In this document: piece by piece, positions 33,339 to 41,339 of the stretch
Position numbering within the stretch: position 1 is the stretch's first letter
Layout: each line of letters opens with the position of its first letter
The notes under the pieces: model-generated
Seen by the model: the letters and a program-made list of their open reading frames with translations, nothing else
The model's database searches: none
Told to the model about the DNA's origin: nothing
DNA from: Tabrizicola sp. TH137
Lineage (GTDB): Bacteria > Pseudomonadota > Alphaproteobacteria > Rhodobacterales > Rhodobacteraceae
Assembly (NCBI RefSeq): GCF_002855575.1
Contig: NZ_PKRQ01000006.1
Span: forward strand, 248,001-312,000
Direction of reading: 5' to 3'
DNA length: 64,000 nucleotides
Position numbers and translations under genes: made by a program

Positions 33339-34457
33339 ATGAGCGAGGGCGGCGAAAAGACCGAACAGCCGACACCAAAAAAGGAACGCGACGCCCGCCA
33401 GAAGGGCCAGGTCGCCCGCAGCCAGGAGGTTGTGACCACCATCTCGATGTTCGGCACCATCGCCGTGATCCTCGCCATGGGCGGGGTGATCTGGAACCGC
33501 CTCATTGTCCTGATCGACCAGATCGCCGCCATCGCCGCCCGCCGCGAAAACGTCTCGCTCAGCGAAGGGCTGGCCCTGACCTGGGATATGGGCGTCGCGA
33601 TAACGCTGCCGATCCTTGCCACGGTGATCTTCCTCGCCATCGCCTCGAACATGATGCAGTTCGGCGTCCTCGCCTCGCTCGAGGCGGTCCAGCCGAAACT
33701 CGAACGCATCTCCCTCATCGGCGGGTTCAAGCGCATCTTCTCGGGCAAGCAACTGGTGGAACTGCTCAAATCCATCCTCAAGATCGTCTTCCTGACGGTC
33801 CTGCTCTACTACGTCCTGAACGAGGCGATCGGTCCCTTCATCTCTGCCGTCTCCTGCGGGATGGACTGCATCGCCACCGTGACCGACAGCGTCACCCGCC
33901 GCATCCTGCTGATCTCTGCCGTGGCCTTCGTGATCGTGGGCGTCGCGGATTTCTACTATCAGCGCTACGCCCATACCAAATCGCTGATGATGTCCAAGGA
34001 AGAGATCAAGCGCGAATACAAGGAAAGCGAAGGCGACCCCCATGTGAAGGGTCACCGCAAGCAGGTCGCCATGGAACTGGTGATGAGCGACGGCCCCTCC
34101 CAGGCCCGCAAGGCCAGCGCGTTGATCGTCAACCCCACCCATCTTGCCATCGCCCTGCTCTACAAGCCCGGCGAAACCCCGCTTCCCGTGGTCAGCGGCA
34201 AGGGCGCGGGCACCCTCGCCGTGGATATGCGGGCCGAGGCGGAACGCGCCGGCGTCCCGATCTTCCACAATGTCCCGCTCGCCCGCCACCTCTATGCCGA
34301 TGCCGAACTGCACGGCTTCATCCCCGAGGATGTCTTCGACGTGGTGGCCGAAATCCTCGCCTGGGTCGCAAGGAACGAGGCGCTGCTCTACAAGGGTCCG
34401 CTCCCGCATGGCGATATCGACATGCTGCGCGGCGACCACCGCCCCCCGTCAGGCTGA
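33339..34457 (+). CDS. sctU: SctU, export switch protein with NPTH autocleavage site
   Basis: A 372-residue FlhB/YscU-family protein. It begins with the typical GGEKTEQPTPKKERDARQKG and has four membrane segments to about residue 205. The cytoplasmic domain carries Asn265-Pro-Thr-His268, where the protein cleaves itself between Asn and Pro to switch from early to late substrates in concert with SctP. All conserved residues are intact. It is the last T3SS gene in the locus and is separated from sctRST, unlike the usual RSTU order. Confidence 0.98.
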   Translation: MSEGGEKTEQPTPKKERDARQKGQVARSQEVVTTISMFGTIAVILAMGGVIWNRLIVLIDQIAAIAARRENVSLSEGLALTWDMGVAITLPILATVIFLAIASNMMQFGVLASLEAVQPKLERISLIGGFKRIFSGKQLVELLKSILKIVFLTVLLYYVLNEAIGPFISAVSCGMDCIATVTDSVTRRILLISAVAFVIVGVADFYYQRYAHTKSLMMSKEEIKREYKESEGDPHVKGHRKQVAMELVMSDGPSQARKASALIVNPTHLAIALLYKPGETPLPVVSGKGAGTLAVDMRAEAERAGVPIFHNVPLARHLYADAELHGFIPEDVFDVVAEILAWVARNEALLYKGPLPHGDIDMLRGDHRPPSG

Positions 34458-34475
34458 CCCGCCCCTCGCCCGGCC

Positions 34476-34526
34476 CTAGTCGCCCGCCCCTAGTCGCCCG
34501 CCCCTAGTCGCCCGCCCCTAGTCGCC
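34476..34526. repeat. Tandem 14-bp repeat, 3.6 copies
   Basis: Perfect tandem copies of CTAGTCGCCCGCCC at 34476-34489, 34490-34503 and 34504-34517, followed by a partial copy to 34526. Each copy contains CTA, and the one at 34518-34520 is the stop codon of the leftward gene. It marks the right border of the T3SS locus. Confidence 0.95.
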
Positions 34527-35129
34527 AGCCTCGTCGCGCCCCTGCCCGTGGCCCTCGCCTTCGGCCGCCCCGCCACGGTCATGGCGCTCGCCTTCCGTCA
34601 GTGGCCCGCGCCGCAACCGCCGTTCCAGCCGGTCGGCAAAGCCCTGCCGCGCCGCTGGCGACATCTGCGCCAGCCGTTCCAGCATCAGATCCTGCCCCAG
34701 CAGGATCCGCTCTTCCATCCGCTCCCGCTGGCCCTGCATCACGCGCCGCGCCAGGTCCACATCGAAAGGCTCGGCCCGCAGGACAACCAGCAGGTCATCC
34801 AGATCCGCCCGCATGGCACGGCGCGTGTCGCGCAGATCGGGCATTCGCGACACGAAATCCTCACGCAGCGCCTCACGGTCCGAAGGCGACAGCGCCTCGG
34901 TGAAAGGCCCGAAATCCAGATCGCGCACCAGACGTTCGCGCGGCGGGCCATCCCGCAGCAGGGCCCCCGCCACCGCGCCCATGACCAGCAGGTTCAGCGC
35001 CAGCGAAACCCCCAGCGCGATCCGGATGCCGCGGCTCGCGCCGCCCTTCTCCCGCGGCGGTTCGGGCGACGGCGCCACCCCGCCCGGCCCGACCCCACCC
35101 GCCTTCGCCATGTCATCCGTCCCGGTCAT
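34518..35129 (-). CDS. CpxP/CnrR-like periplasmic sensor (heavy-metal sensor family)
   Basis: A 203-residue protein with a Pro/Gly-rich cytoplasmic start, one membrane anchor (IRIALGVSLALNLLVMGAVA) and a periplasmic helical hairpin domain. The hairpin has REALREDFVSRMPDLRDTRR and long Arg/Glu/Leu helices, as in the CpxP/CnrR/Spy-related 'periplasmic heavy-metal sensor' family. The C-terminus is Gly/Glu/His/Asp-rich. It lies 3 bp after a small membrane protein and behind an ECF sigma gene, consistent with a sigma/anti-sigma/sensor set. The metal or stress signal is not evident. Confidence 0.72.
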   Translation of the reverse strand: MTGTDDMAKAGGVGPGGVAPSPEPPREKGGASRGIRIALGVSLALNLLVMGAVAGALLRDGPPRERLVRDLDFGPFTEALSPSDREALREDFVSRMPDLRDTRRAMRADLDDLLVVLRAEPFDVDLARRVMQGQRERMEERILLGQDLMLERLAQMSPAARQGFADRLERRLRRGPLTEGERHDRGGAAEGEGHGQGRDEAGD

Positions 35130-35132
35130 CGC

Positions 35133-35522
35133 TCAGTTCCCGCTCAGAAAGGCATCGACGCCGGGGATCAGTTCCACCGTCTCCAGCGGCGCGCCCAGCA
35201 TCGCCTCGTCCAGTCCCGCCAGCCCGGACGGCTGTGCGAAACCGATGTAAAGCCCCGCCGCCGCCGCCGTCCCCATCCCGGCCAGCGCCCCGGCCCCGCC
35301 CAGCGCCCAGACCAGCCGCGCCCACAGCGCCCGGCCCGGCCGCCGGACCGGCGCGAAAACCGGGGGCGAGGCCGGAACCGCCGCCGCCCGTGGCTGTTCG
35401 GCCAGAGCATCGGCCAGAACCTGCGCCATCAGCGCCTCGGAAGGCGCAGGTGTCGCAGCCCGTGCCGCAGCGAAGAGATCGTCCAGACCCCCCTCTGCCG
35501 CCCCCCCGTCCTTGCGCGTCAT
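35133..35522 (-). CDS. Small membrane protein, putative anti-sigma factor
   Basis: A 129-residue frame from ATG 35522, with GAGGAA upstream; a start at 35543 would overlap the sigma gene by 17 bp. A cytoplasmic N-terminal half (LDDLFAAARAATPAPSEALM) is followed by one membrane helix (LVWALGGAGALAGMGTAAAA) and a short periplasmic tail. No zinc-binding HxxxCxxC motif is present. Position directly after an ECF sigma gene suggests it holds the sigma factor at the membrane. Function is inferred from context. Confidence 0.6.
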   Translation of the reverse strand: MTRKDGGAAEGGLDDLFAAARAATPAPSEALMAQVLADALAEQPRAAAVPASPPVFAPVRRPGRALWARLVWALGGAGALAGMGTAAAAGLYIGFAQPSGLAGLDEAMLGAPLETVELIPGVDAFLSGN

Positions 35523-35526
35523 CCCG

Positions 35527-36135
35527 TCATTCCTCGCCGTCATAACCCAGCTCCTCGCGCCGCCCCGACAGGATTGCCGTCAGCGCCCGTTTGGCGCGGG
35601 CGGTCAGACTTTCCACCGCCTCCACGCCGATGTCCATCACGGCGGCGATCTCGGGATTACCCAACCCCTCGATATGCCGCAGCACCACCGCCTGCCTCTG
35701 CCGCTCCGGCAGCGCCGCCAGCGCCGCCTGCAAGGCCCCAAGGCGATCCGCCTCGATCATCCCCGCCTCGGCCCCCCTGGCGCCATCCGGCACCTCCGGC
35801 GCCTCGTCCAGCGCCGCCGCAGGCCGCCGCCGCCGCGCCCGCAACCGATCGGTGCACAGGTTGGTCACCACGCGGTACAGCCAGGTGGACACCTGCGCCT
35901 CTCCCGCGCGCCAGCCCGGCGCCGCCCGCCACAGCCGCAGCATCGCCTCCTGCGTCACATCCTCGGCCTCGGCCGCATCGCCAAGCAATCGGCCCGCATA
36001 GCCCAGCGCCCGCGGCACCAGCCGCAGCGTCAGAACCCGCGCCGCAACCGGATCGCCCGCCGCATAGCGGGCAAGAACCACCTCGTCCGAGGCGGCGGCC
36101 AGGTCTTCGGCCTGCATGTCGCGGGGCATGTCCAT
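35527..36135 (-). CDS. ECF-type RNA polymerase sigma factor
   Basis: A 202-residue sigma70-family group IV protein. Region 2 at about 20-90 contains the core-binding and -10 recognition stretch (AEDVTQEAMLRLWRAAPGWR, then STWLYRVVTNLCTDRLRARR). Region 4 at about 135-190 has the helix-turn-helix LPERQRQAVVLRHIEGLGNP followed by EIAAVMDIGVEAVESLTARA. No extra C-terminal domain. It directs transcription of a stress regulon, probably including its own operon with the anti-sigma and sensor genes downstream. No GGAAC-type autoregulated promoter was confirmed upstream. Confidence 0.92.
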   Translation of the reverse strand: MDMPRDMQAEDLAAASDEVVLARYAAGDPVAARVLTLRLVPRALGYAGRLLGDAAEAEDVTQEAMLRLWRAAPGWRAGEAQVSTWLYRVVTNLCTDRLRARRRRPAAALDEAPEVPDGARGAEAGMIEADRLGALQAALAALPERQRQAVVLRHIEGLGNPEIAAVMDIGVEAVESLTARAKRALTAILSGRREELGYDGEE

Positions 36136-36212
36136 CCTGCCTCGGGCTTAACGGGTCAACCGGCGCGGCGCAAATGGCACGCGCCCCGCAGCGGGGGCGC
36201 GTGCCGCTTGGA

Positions 36213-36749
36213 TCAGTCGCCGAAGAACCAGCGATGGCCGCCCTTGCCGCCATGCCCGCGCCCCTCGCGCATCTCGGCCATCTCGGCGCGCGCAGCCTCG
36301 ATCTCCGCCTCGGTCAAGGCGCCGTCGCCATCGGCATCGGCCATCCCGAACATCCGGTCCGGCGCGGGGCGCGTGGCCAGTTCCGCCGCCGTCAGCGCGC
36401 CATCGCCATCGGCATCATGCCGCTCCACCATCCGCGCCGCCATCTCGTCCGCCCGGACCTGCATCCGCTTCAGATGCATCGCCGACAGTTCCGCCGCCGA
36501 CAGCTTGCCATCCTTGTCGGCATCCGCCGCCGTCACCTCCGCCGCGCGGAAGGCGTCGATCTCGGCCTGCGTGACCTTGCCATCCTTGTCCGCATCCATC
36601 GCCGCGAAATCCATCGCGCCAAAGCCCATGCCCGGCCCCATGCCCATCGGTCCCTCGCCCATCCGGTCCGCCATCGCGGCGGTCGACAGGCTTGCCCCGG
36701 TCACGGCGGCCAGGGCCAGAACCACAAGGGCGTTGCGTTGCTGTGTCAT
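36213..36749 (-). CDS. Periplasmic EF-hand calcium-binding protein
   Basis: A 178-residue protein from ATG 36749, with GGAGAG upstream; an earlier ATG at 36803 lacks a signal peptide context. The signal sequence is NALVVLALAAVTGASLSTAAMA. Four EF-hand loops are visible: DADKDGKVTQAE, DADKDGKLSAAE, DADGDGALTAAE and DADGDGALTEAE. A Gly/His/Arg tail follows. It probably buffers or senses calcium in the periplasm. It lies beside the ECF sigma set with the same orientation and may belong to its regulon. Confidence 0.88.
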   Translation of the reverse strand: MTQQRNALVVLALAAVTGASLSTAAMADRMGEGPMGMGPGMGFGAMDFAAMDADKDGKVTQAEIDAFRAAEVTAADADKDGKLSAAELSAMHLKRMQVRADEMAARMVERHDADGDGALTAAELATRPAPDRMFGMADADGDGALTEAEIEAARAEMAEMREGRGHGGKGGHRWFFGD

Positions 36750-36946
36750 CTCGGGTCTCTCCTTGTCGCGGGCAGGCGCCTCTGCCGCCCTTCTGACCAT
36801 CAAACGCCCAGCGAGGCCGGTTCCGTCGCCGCCGCGCGCAAAAATCCGCAGGCCTCCGCCGCTGTGGCGATCTGTCCCCTCCCCCGGACGGGGGTCGCTG
36901 CGCTAGCAAGGCGCCTTCGGCCCTCTCCCGGCCCCTTGGTGACCTC

Positions 36947-37360
36947 ATGCCCGACGGACAGTTCCCGCAGGATGACCTGCGCGAAGACCTTCTCGAAGAC
37001 CGCCCGCTCGGCCAGGCCATGCTGCGCGGCTGGCGGCGGCGCTGCCCCTGCTGCGGCGCCGGTCCGATGCTGCGCGGCTATCTCAAGGTCCGCGAAAGCT
37101 GCCCGGTCTGCGGCGAGGCCTTGCATCACCAGCGCGCCGATGACGGCCCGGCCTATCTGACGATCCTGATCGTAGGCCATCTGATGGCCCCCATCATCCT
37201 CTGGGCCTTCACCACCTGGCGGCCCGATCCGCTGATCCTCGCCTCGATCTTTTCGGTAGGCACGGTGGCGCTCTCGCTCTACCTTCTGCCACGTCTGAAG
37301 GGGGCACTGGTGGCGGTGCAATGGGCGAAACGGATGCACGGATTCGGGGGCAGGCAGTGA
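36947..37360 (+). CDS. DUF983 family membrane protein
   Basis: A 137-residue protein. Two CxxC pairs near the N-terminus (RCPCCGAG and SCPVCGE) are followed by two membrane helices (YLTILIVGHLMAPIILWAF and LASIFSVGTVALSLYLLP). This is the DUF983 pattern, common in Alphaproteobacteria, often near cytochrome oxidase assembly or NUDIX genes. Function is not established. The stop overlaps the GTG start of the NUDIX gene. Confidence 0.85.
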   Translation: MPDGQFPQDDLREDLLEDRPLGQAMLRGWRRRCPCCGAGPMLRGYLKVRESCPVCGEALHHQRADDGPAYLTILIVGHLMAPIILWAFTTWRPDPLILASIFSVGTVALSLYLLPRLKGALVAVQWAKRMHGFGGRQ

Positions 37361-37992
37361 CCAAAGCGGCAGTGGCAGAGCCGATCCGCCCCGCCGCGAC
37401 CACGGTCCTCTTGCGCCGCACGCCCGACGGACCGCAGGTCCTGATGGGCCAGCGCGGCGCGGGCGCGGCCTTCATGCCGTCGAAATACGTCTTTCCGGGC
37501 GGCGGCGTGGACCCGGCCGATCACCGCCCCCTCGCCCCCGGCCTGCTTGCCCAGCCCTGCATCGCGCGACTGGGCCAGCACCTGCCCACCCCCGCGCCCT
37601 CGCCCGCCGCCCTCGCCGCCGCCGCGCTGCGCGAATTGCAAGAGGAGACGGGTCTCACCCTCATCCCCGCCCCGGAAGGCGAGGATACCCCCGCGCTGCG
37701 CTTCATCTTCCGCGCCATCACGCCGCCCGGCCGCTCCCGCCGCTTCGATGCGCGCTTCTTCCTGATCGAGGCCGACCGCATCGCCGGCGACCCCGAGGAT
37801 TTCTCCGCCGCCTCGGACGAACTCTCGCATCTGCACTGGATCGGCACGGGCGAGGCGCGCGCCCTTGACCTGCCCTTCATCACCGAGGTCGTGCTGGCCG
37901 AGATCACGGCCTTCGCGGCAGGCCATCCCGACGAAGGCACCCCCTTCTTCGACAATTCCGGCCCCATCCCGACCTTCCGCCGCCTGCGCTGA
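37357..37992 (+). CDS. NUDIX hydrolase
   Basis: A 211-residue protein from GTG 37357, overlapping the DUF983 stop by 4 bp; the longer frame runs into DUF983. The NUDIX box is present in stretched form: GGGVDPADH, a long insert, then AALRELQEETGL with the catalytic REx2EE-type glutamates. Such enzymes hydrolyse nucleoside diphosphates linked to other groups. The long insert within the box region resembles the NUDT19-like/coenzyme A-type subfamily. Substrate is not predictable from sequence alone. Confidence 0.88.
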   Translation: MTKAAVAEPIRPAATTVLLRRTPDGPQVLMGQRGAGAAFMPSKYVFPGGGVDPADHRPLAPGLLAQPCIARLGQHLPTPAPSPAALAAAALRELQEETGLTLIPAPEGEDTPALRFIFRAITPPGRSRRFDARFFLIEADRIAGDPEDFSAASDELSHLHWIGTGEARALDLPFITEVVLAEITAFAAGHPDEGTPFFDNSGPIPTFRRLR

Positions 37993-38085
37993 TCCCGCGC
38001 CGCGTGAGGGGACAAAGACCGCACTGCCCCTTCATCTTGGCCCAAATACTCACCTCCGACGCAGCCCCCCGCACCACGCCTGCCC

Positions 38086-38474
38086 CGAAGAACACCCGTA
38101 GGGCGGGGTTCACCCCGCCACCCCCTCCATCACCGCCACGCCCCCCCTCGCGGCGCAGCACCCAGGCCGCAGGCCCCGCGCCCCGAAGGATACCCGTAGG
38201 GCGGGGTTCACCCCGCCACCCCCTCCATCACCGCCCGCCCCCCCTCGCGGCGCAGCACCCGGGCCGCAGGCCCCGCGCCCCGAAGAACACCCGTAGGGCG
38301 GGGTTCACCCCGCCGCCCCCTCCATCACCGCCCGCCCCCCCTCGCGGCGCAGCACCCGGGCCGCAGGCCCCGCGCCCCGAAGAACACCCGTAGGGCGGGG
38401 GTCTCCCCGCCGCCCCCTCCATCACCGCCCGCCCCCCCTCGCGGCGCAGCACCCAGGCCGCAGGCCCCGCGCCC
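38086..38474. repeat. Four tandem copies of a 97-98 bp unit containing a palindrome
   Basis: Units begin with CCCGAAGRA at about 38086, 38184, 38281 and 38378 (spacing 98, 97, 97). Each carries a palindrome of the GTAGGGCGGGGTTCACCCCG type plus a segment that encodes the C-terminus of the leftward ImuA-like gene. The copies differ at a few bases (GGTTCA versus GGTCTC loops). The unit length is not a multiple of three, so the frame rotates between copies. Confidence 0.93.
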
Positions 38475-39049
38475 CGCGCGCGCTCCCGCTCCAGCCGCCA
38501 CATCGCCCCCCGTTCCTCCAGCAGCGACGACTCCGACGGCAGGGGCGCCATCCTCCAGCGGCTTTCCACCCCCGCCGCGCCCTCCTCGCCCCCCGTCAGC
38601 ATCACGCCCAGAGGCACGATCCCGCGCCCTGCGTGATGCGCCGCCTCCGCCCCCGCCTCGGCGGCCAGTTGCAGCCGCCGCACCGGGGTCAGCCCGGGCG
38701 CGGCAGGCATCTCCGCCACCACCAGAGGCACCGCGCCCGACCGCAGCCCCTCTTCCATCGCCCAGAGGATATCCTCCACCCGCCGCGCCCGTGCACAGAT
38801 CAGCCGTGACGGGTCGGCAAAGGTCGCCACACCGTCGGGATAGATCCGCTCCGCCTGCCAGCCGGGGGTGATCCACAGCACCGGCCCCCTGCACTCCGCC
38901 ATCACCTGCACCGCCAGCGCCACGCGCGACGGGCCGCGAAACTCATGCACCCGCCCGCGCGCCAGCCCGATGCCCGCCGCCGCCCCGCCGGGCATCGGCA
39001 CCATCCCGCGCGCGCGCGGCCCATGATCGGACAGGATCGACAGACTCAT
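38228..39049 (-). CDS. ImuA-like RecA-related protein with repeat-encoded tail
   Basis: A 273-residue frame from ATG 39049. Residues 20-205 match the compact ImuA/SulA-like RecA homologue pattern: GRVHEFRGPSRVALAVQVMA, VLWITPGWQAERIYPDG, LICARARRVEDILWAMEEGL, PVRRLQLAAEAG and a closing RWRM...WRLERERARG. ImuA is an accessory factor for mutagenic translesion synthesis with ImuB and DnaE2, but neither partner is adjacent here. The last 60 or so residues (Gly/Pro/Arg/Cys-rich) are translated from the tandem repeats and are unlikely to belong to the ancestral protein. Family call is moderate. Confidence 0.6.
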   Translation of the reverse strand: MSLSILSDHGPRARGMVPMPGGAAAGIGLARGRVHEFRGPSRVALAVQVMAECRGPVLWITPGWQAERIYPDGVATFADPSRLICARARRVEDILWAMEEGLRSGAVPLVVAEMPAAPGLTPVRRLQLAAEAGAEAAHHAGRGIVPLGVMLTGGEEGAAGVESRWRMAPLPSESSLLEERGAMWRLERERARGAGPAAWVLRREGGRAVMEGAAGRPPPYGCSSGRGACGPGAAPRGGAGGDGGGGGVNPALRVFFGARGLRPGCCAARGGGR

Positions 39050-39158
39050 GCCCATGATCCTATCATGTTCACCATTCGTTCTCAATCCGCAGCCGCACCC
39101 CCCTTGCCCCCGCCCCACCCGCCGCTAGGCTTGGCGGCAACGGAAAGGATGCCTCACC

Positions 39159-40202
39159 ATGAAACAGATCCGCCTCGGCGAAACCGACCTGACGGTCTCC
39201 GAACTCTGCCTCGGCACCATGACCTGGGGCACCCAGAACAGCGAAGCCGAAGGCCATGCCCAGATGGACCTGGCCCTCGATCACGGCTGCACCTTCTGGG
39301 ACACGGCGGAAATGTATCCCGTGAACCCGATCAGCGCCGAAACCGTCGGCCGGACCGAGGAAATCATCGGCACCTGGCTCGCCTCCCGCAAGGGCCGCGA
39401 CCGGGTGGTGATCGCCACCAAGGTCACCGGCGAAGGGCAGAATGCCGTCCGCGACGGCGCCCCCATCACCGGGGCCACGATGCGCGCCGCGGTCGATGCC
39501 TCCCTCAAACGCCTCCAGACCGACGTGATCGACCTCTATCAACTGCACTGGCCCAATCGCGGCAGCTACCATTTCCGCCAGATCTGGGACTACGACCCCC
39601 GCCCGCTCGACAAGGCCGAGGTGACGGCCCACATGCTCGACATCCTCCACACCGCCGCCGATCTGATCCGCGCGGGCAAGATCCGCCACATCGCCCTGTC
39701 CAACGAATCCGTCTGGGGCACCGCCCGCTGGCTGCATCTGGCCGAGATGCACAACCTCCCCCGCATGGCCACGGTGCAGAACGAATACTCCCTCCTCTGC
39801 CGCCAGTTCGACAGCGACTGGGCAGAGCTTTCGGTCGCCGAAAACCTCCCCCTCCTCGCCTTCTCGCCCCTCGCCACGGGGCTGCTCACGGGAAAATACG
39901 CGGGCGATGTCATCCCCGACGGCTCGCGCCGCAGCGTGAACCCGGCGCTTGGGGGCCGCGTCACCCCGCAGGTCTTTCCCGCCGTCGCCGCCTATCTGGG
40001 CATCGCCGCGCGCCACGGGCTCGACCCGTCACAGATGGCCATCGCCTTCTGCCGCCAGCGCCCCTTCCCCTGCATCCCGATCTTCGGCGCGACCACGCTC
40101 GACCAGCTCCGCATCGCCCTCGGCGCAGCGAACCTCACCCTCTCAGACGATGTGCTGGCCGAGATCGACACCGCCCACCGCGCCCATCCACAGCCCTATT
40201 GA
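39159..40202 (+). CDS. Aldo/keto reductase, Tas-like
   Basis: A 347-residue NADPH-dependent oxidoreductase of the aldo/keto reductase family. Visible motifs: TDLTVSELCLGTMTWG at the N-terminus, the catalytic Asp and Tyr in FWDTAEMYP, Lys in VVIATKVTG, and YQLHWPN on strand beta-4. LGTMTWGTQN and the NPISAET insert are typical of the Tas subfamily. TIM barrel, cytoplasmic. Physiological substrate unknown. Convergent with galE. Confidence 0.9.
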   Translation: MKQIRLGETDLTVSELCLGTMTWGTQNSEAEGHAQMDLALDHGCTFWDTAEMYPVNPISAETVGRTEEIIGTWLASRKGRDRVVIATKVTGEGQNAVRDGAPITGATMRAAVDASLKRLQTDVIDLYQLHWPNRGSYHFRQIWDYDPRPLDKAEVTAHMLDILHTAADLIRAGKIRHIALSNESVWGTARWLHLAEMHNLPRMATVQNEYSLLCRQFDSDWAELSVAENLPLLAFSPLATGLLTGKYAGDVIPDGSRRSVNPALGGRVTPQVFPAVAAYLGIAARHGLDPSQMAIAFCRQRPFPCIPIFGATTLDQLRIALGAANLTLSDDVLAEIDTAHRAHPQPY

Positions 40203-40219
40203 CGGGATCGGACCGAGGC

Positions 40220-41197
40220 TCAGAACCCCGGCCCCTGCGACCAGCGCCAGGCATCGCGGATCATCGCCTCCAGCCCCCGCTCCGGCTCCCAGCCCAGCTC
40301 CTCGCGCGCCCGCGCCGATCCGCAGACCAGCGCCGCCGCATCCCCCGCGCGGCGCGGTCCTTCCACCACCGGCACCGCGCGGTTCGTCACCACGCGGGCA
40401 TGGTCGATCACCTCGCGCACCGAATAGCCCGTCCCCGTGCCAAGGCAGAAGACCCGTCCCCCCTTGCCGCCCTGCAACCAGCGCAGGCCGCGCACATGGG
40501 CCTCCGCCAGATCGCTCACATGCACGTAATCCCGCAAACAGGTCCCGTCCCGCGTCGCGTAATCCGTGCCATGCAGCGTCAGCGCCGCCCGCTTCCCCTC
40601 GATCGCATCCAGCATCAGCGGAATAAGATGCGTCTCCGGCTCATGCCGCTCGCCCACCTCGCCTTCGGGATCGGCCCCGGCCACGTTGAAATAGCGGAAG
40701 ATCACCGATTGCAGCCCGTGGCTCGCCCCGAAATTCCCCAGCATCTGCTCGATGGCCAGTTTCGACGCCCCATAGGCATTGATCGGGCGCTGCGGCGTGT
40801 CCTCGTTCAGCACGACCCCATCCTGATCGCCATAGGTCGCGCAGGTAGAGGAAAAGACGAACTGCCCCACCCCCGCCGCCACGCAGGCCTCGATCAGGTT
40901 CAGCGCCCCCCCCACATTCACCCGCCAGTATCGACCGGGGTCCGACATCGACTCGCCCACCAGAGACAGCGCCGCGAAGTGCATCACCGCCACCGGCTTC
41001 CACTCCGCCAGCGCGGCGTCGATGCTGGCGCGATCCATCAGATCGCCCTTGGCCAGCGGCCCGAACTTCACCGCCGCCTCCCAGCCCGTCGAAAGGTTGT
41101 CAAAGGCCACCGGCACATAGCCCGCCCGCTTCAACGCCTTGCAGGCATGCGACCCGATATAGCCCGCCCCTCCCGTCACCAGCACATGTTCCGCCAA
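40220..41197 (-). CDS. galE: UDP-glucose 4-epimerase
   Basis: A 325-residue short-chain dehydrogenase/reductase-fold enzyme that interconverts UDP-glucose and UDP-galactose. Motifs: NAD-binding TGGAGYIGSHACKALK, FSSTCATYGD with the catalytic Ser/Thr, and Tyr-x3-Lys in YGASKLAIEQ. The start is TTG 41197, with GGGAG nine bases upstream. With ugd 1.6 kb away, it suggests UDP-sugar supply for surface polysaccharide. Confidence 0.95.
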   Translation of the reverse strand: MAEHVLVTGGAGYIGSHACKALKRAGYVPVAFDNLSTGWEAAVKFGPLAKGDLMDRASIDAALAEWKPVAVMHFAALSLVGESMSDPGRYWRVNVGGALNLIEACVAAGVGQFVFSSTCATYGDQDGVVLNEDTPQRPINAYGASKLAIEQMLGNFGASHGLQSVIFRYFNVAGADPEGEVGERHEPETHLIPLMLDAIEGKRAALTLHGTDYATRDGTCLRDYVHVSDLAEAHVRGLRWLQGGKGGRVFCLGTGTGYSVREVIDHARVVTNRAVPVVEGPRRAGDAAALVCGSARAREELGWEPERGLEAMIRDAWRWSQGPGF

Positions 41198-41339
41198 GGA
41201 TACGCTCCCTTCTCAATCGCCCCGCGCCGGATGCTATCCGCAGCCGCAGAAGAGCGGTAGCCCCCGCGCGCCGTCTTCGGAAACCGTTCACCATCGCCAC
41301 CCATCCTCCCGGCAGATCGCCCTGCCGAAAGGAAAACCG

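Noticed and set aside
1-34457. Flagellar export cluster
   Set aside because: Needle, translocators, secretin, gatekeeper and LcrH-type chaperones are present and no flagellin, hook or rod gene is; SctN-SctV similarities to FliI-FlhA are the shared ancestry.
34548-37160. 870-codon plus-strand frame
   Set aside because: It runs antisense through four genes with good family matches (sensor, anti-sigma, ECF sigma, EF-hand); Arg/Pro-rich shadow.
38086-38474. CRISPR-like array
   Set aside because: Whole 97-bp units are repeated with no variable spacers and part of each unit is coding, so this is a minisatellite.
38945-41260. 771-codon plus-strand frame
   Set aside because: Out of frame with the aldo/keto reductase and antisense to galE.
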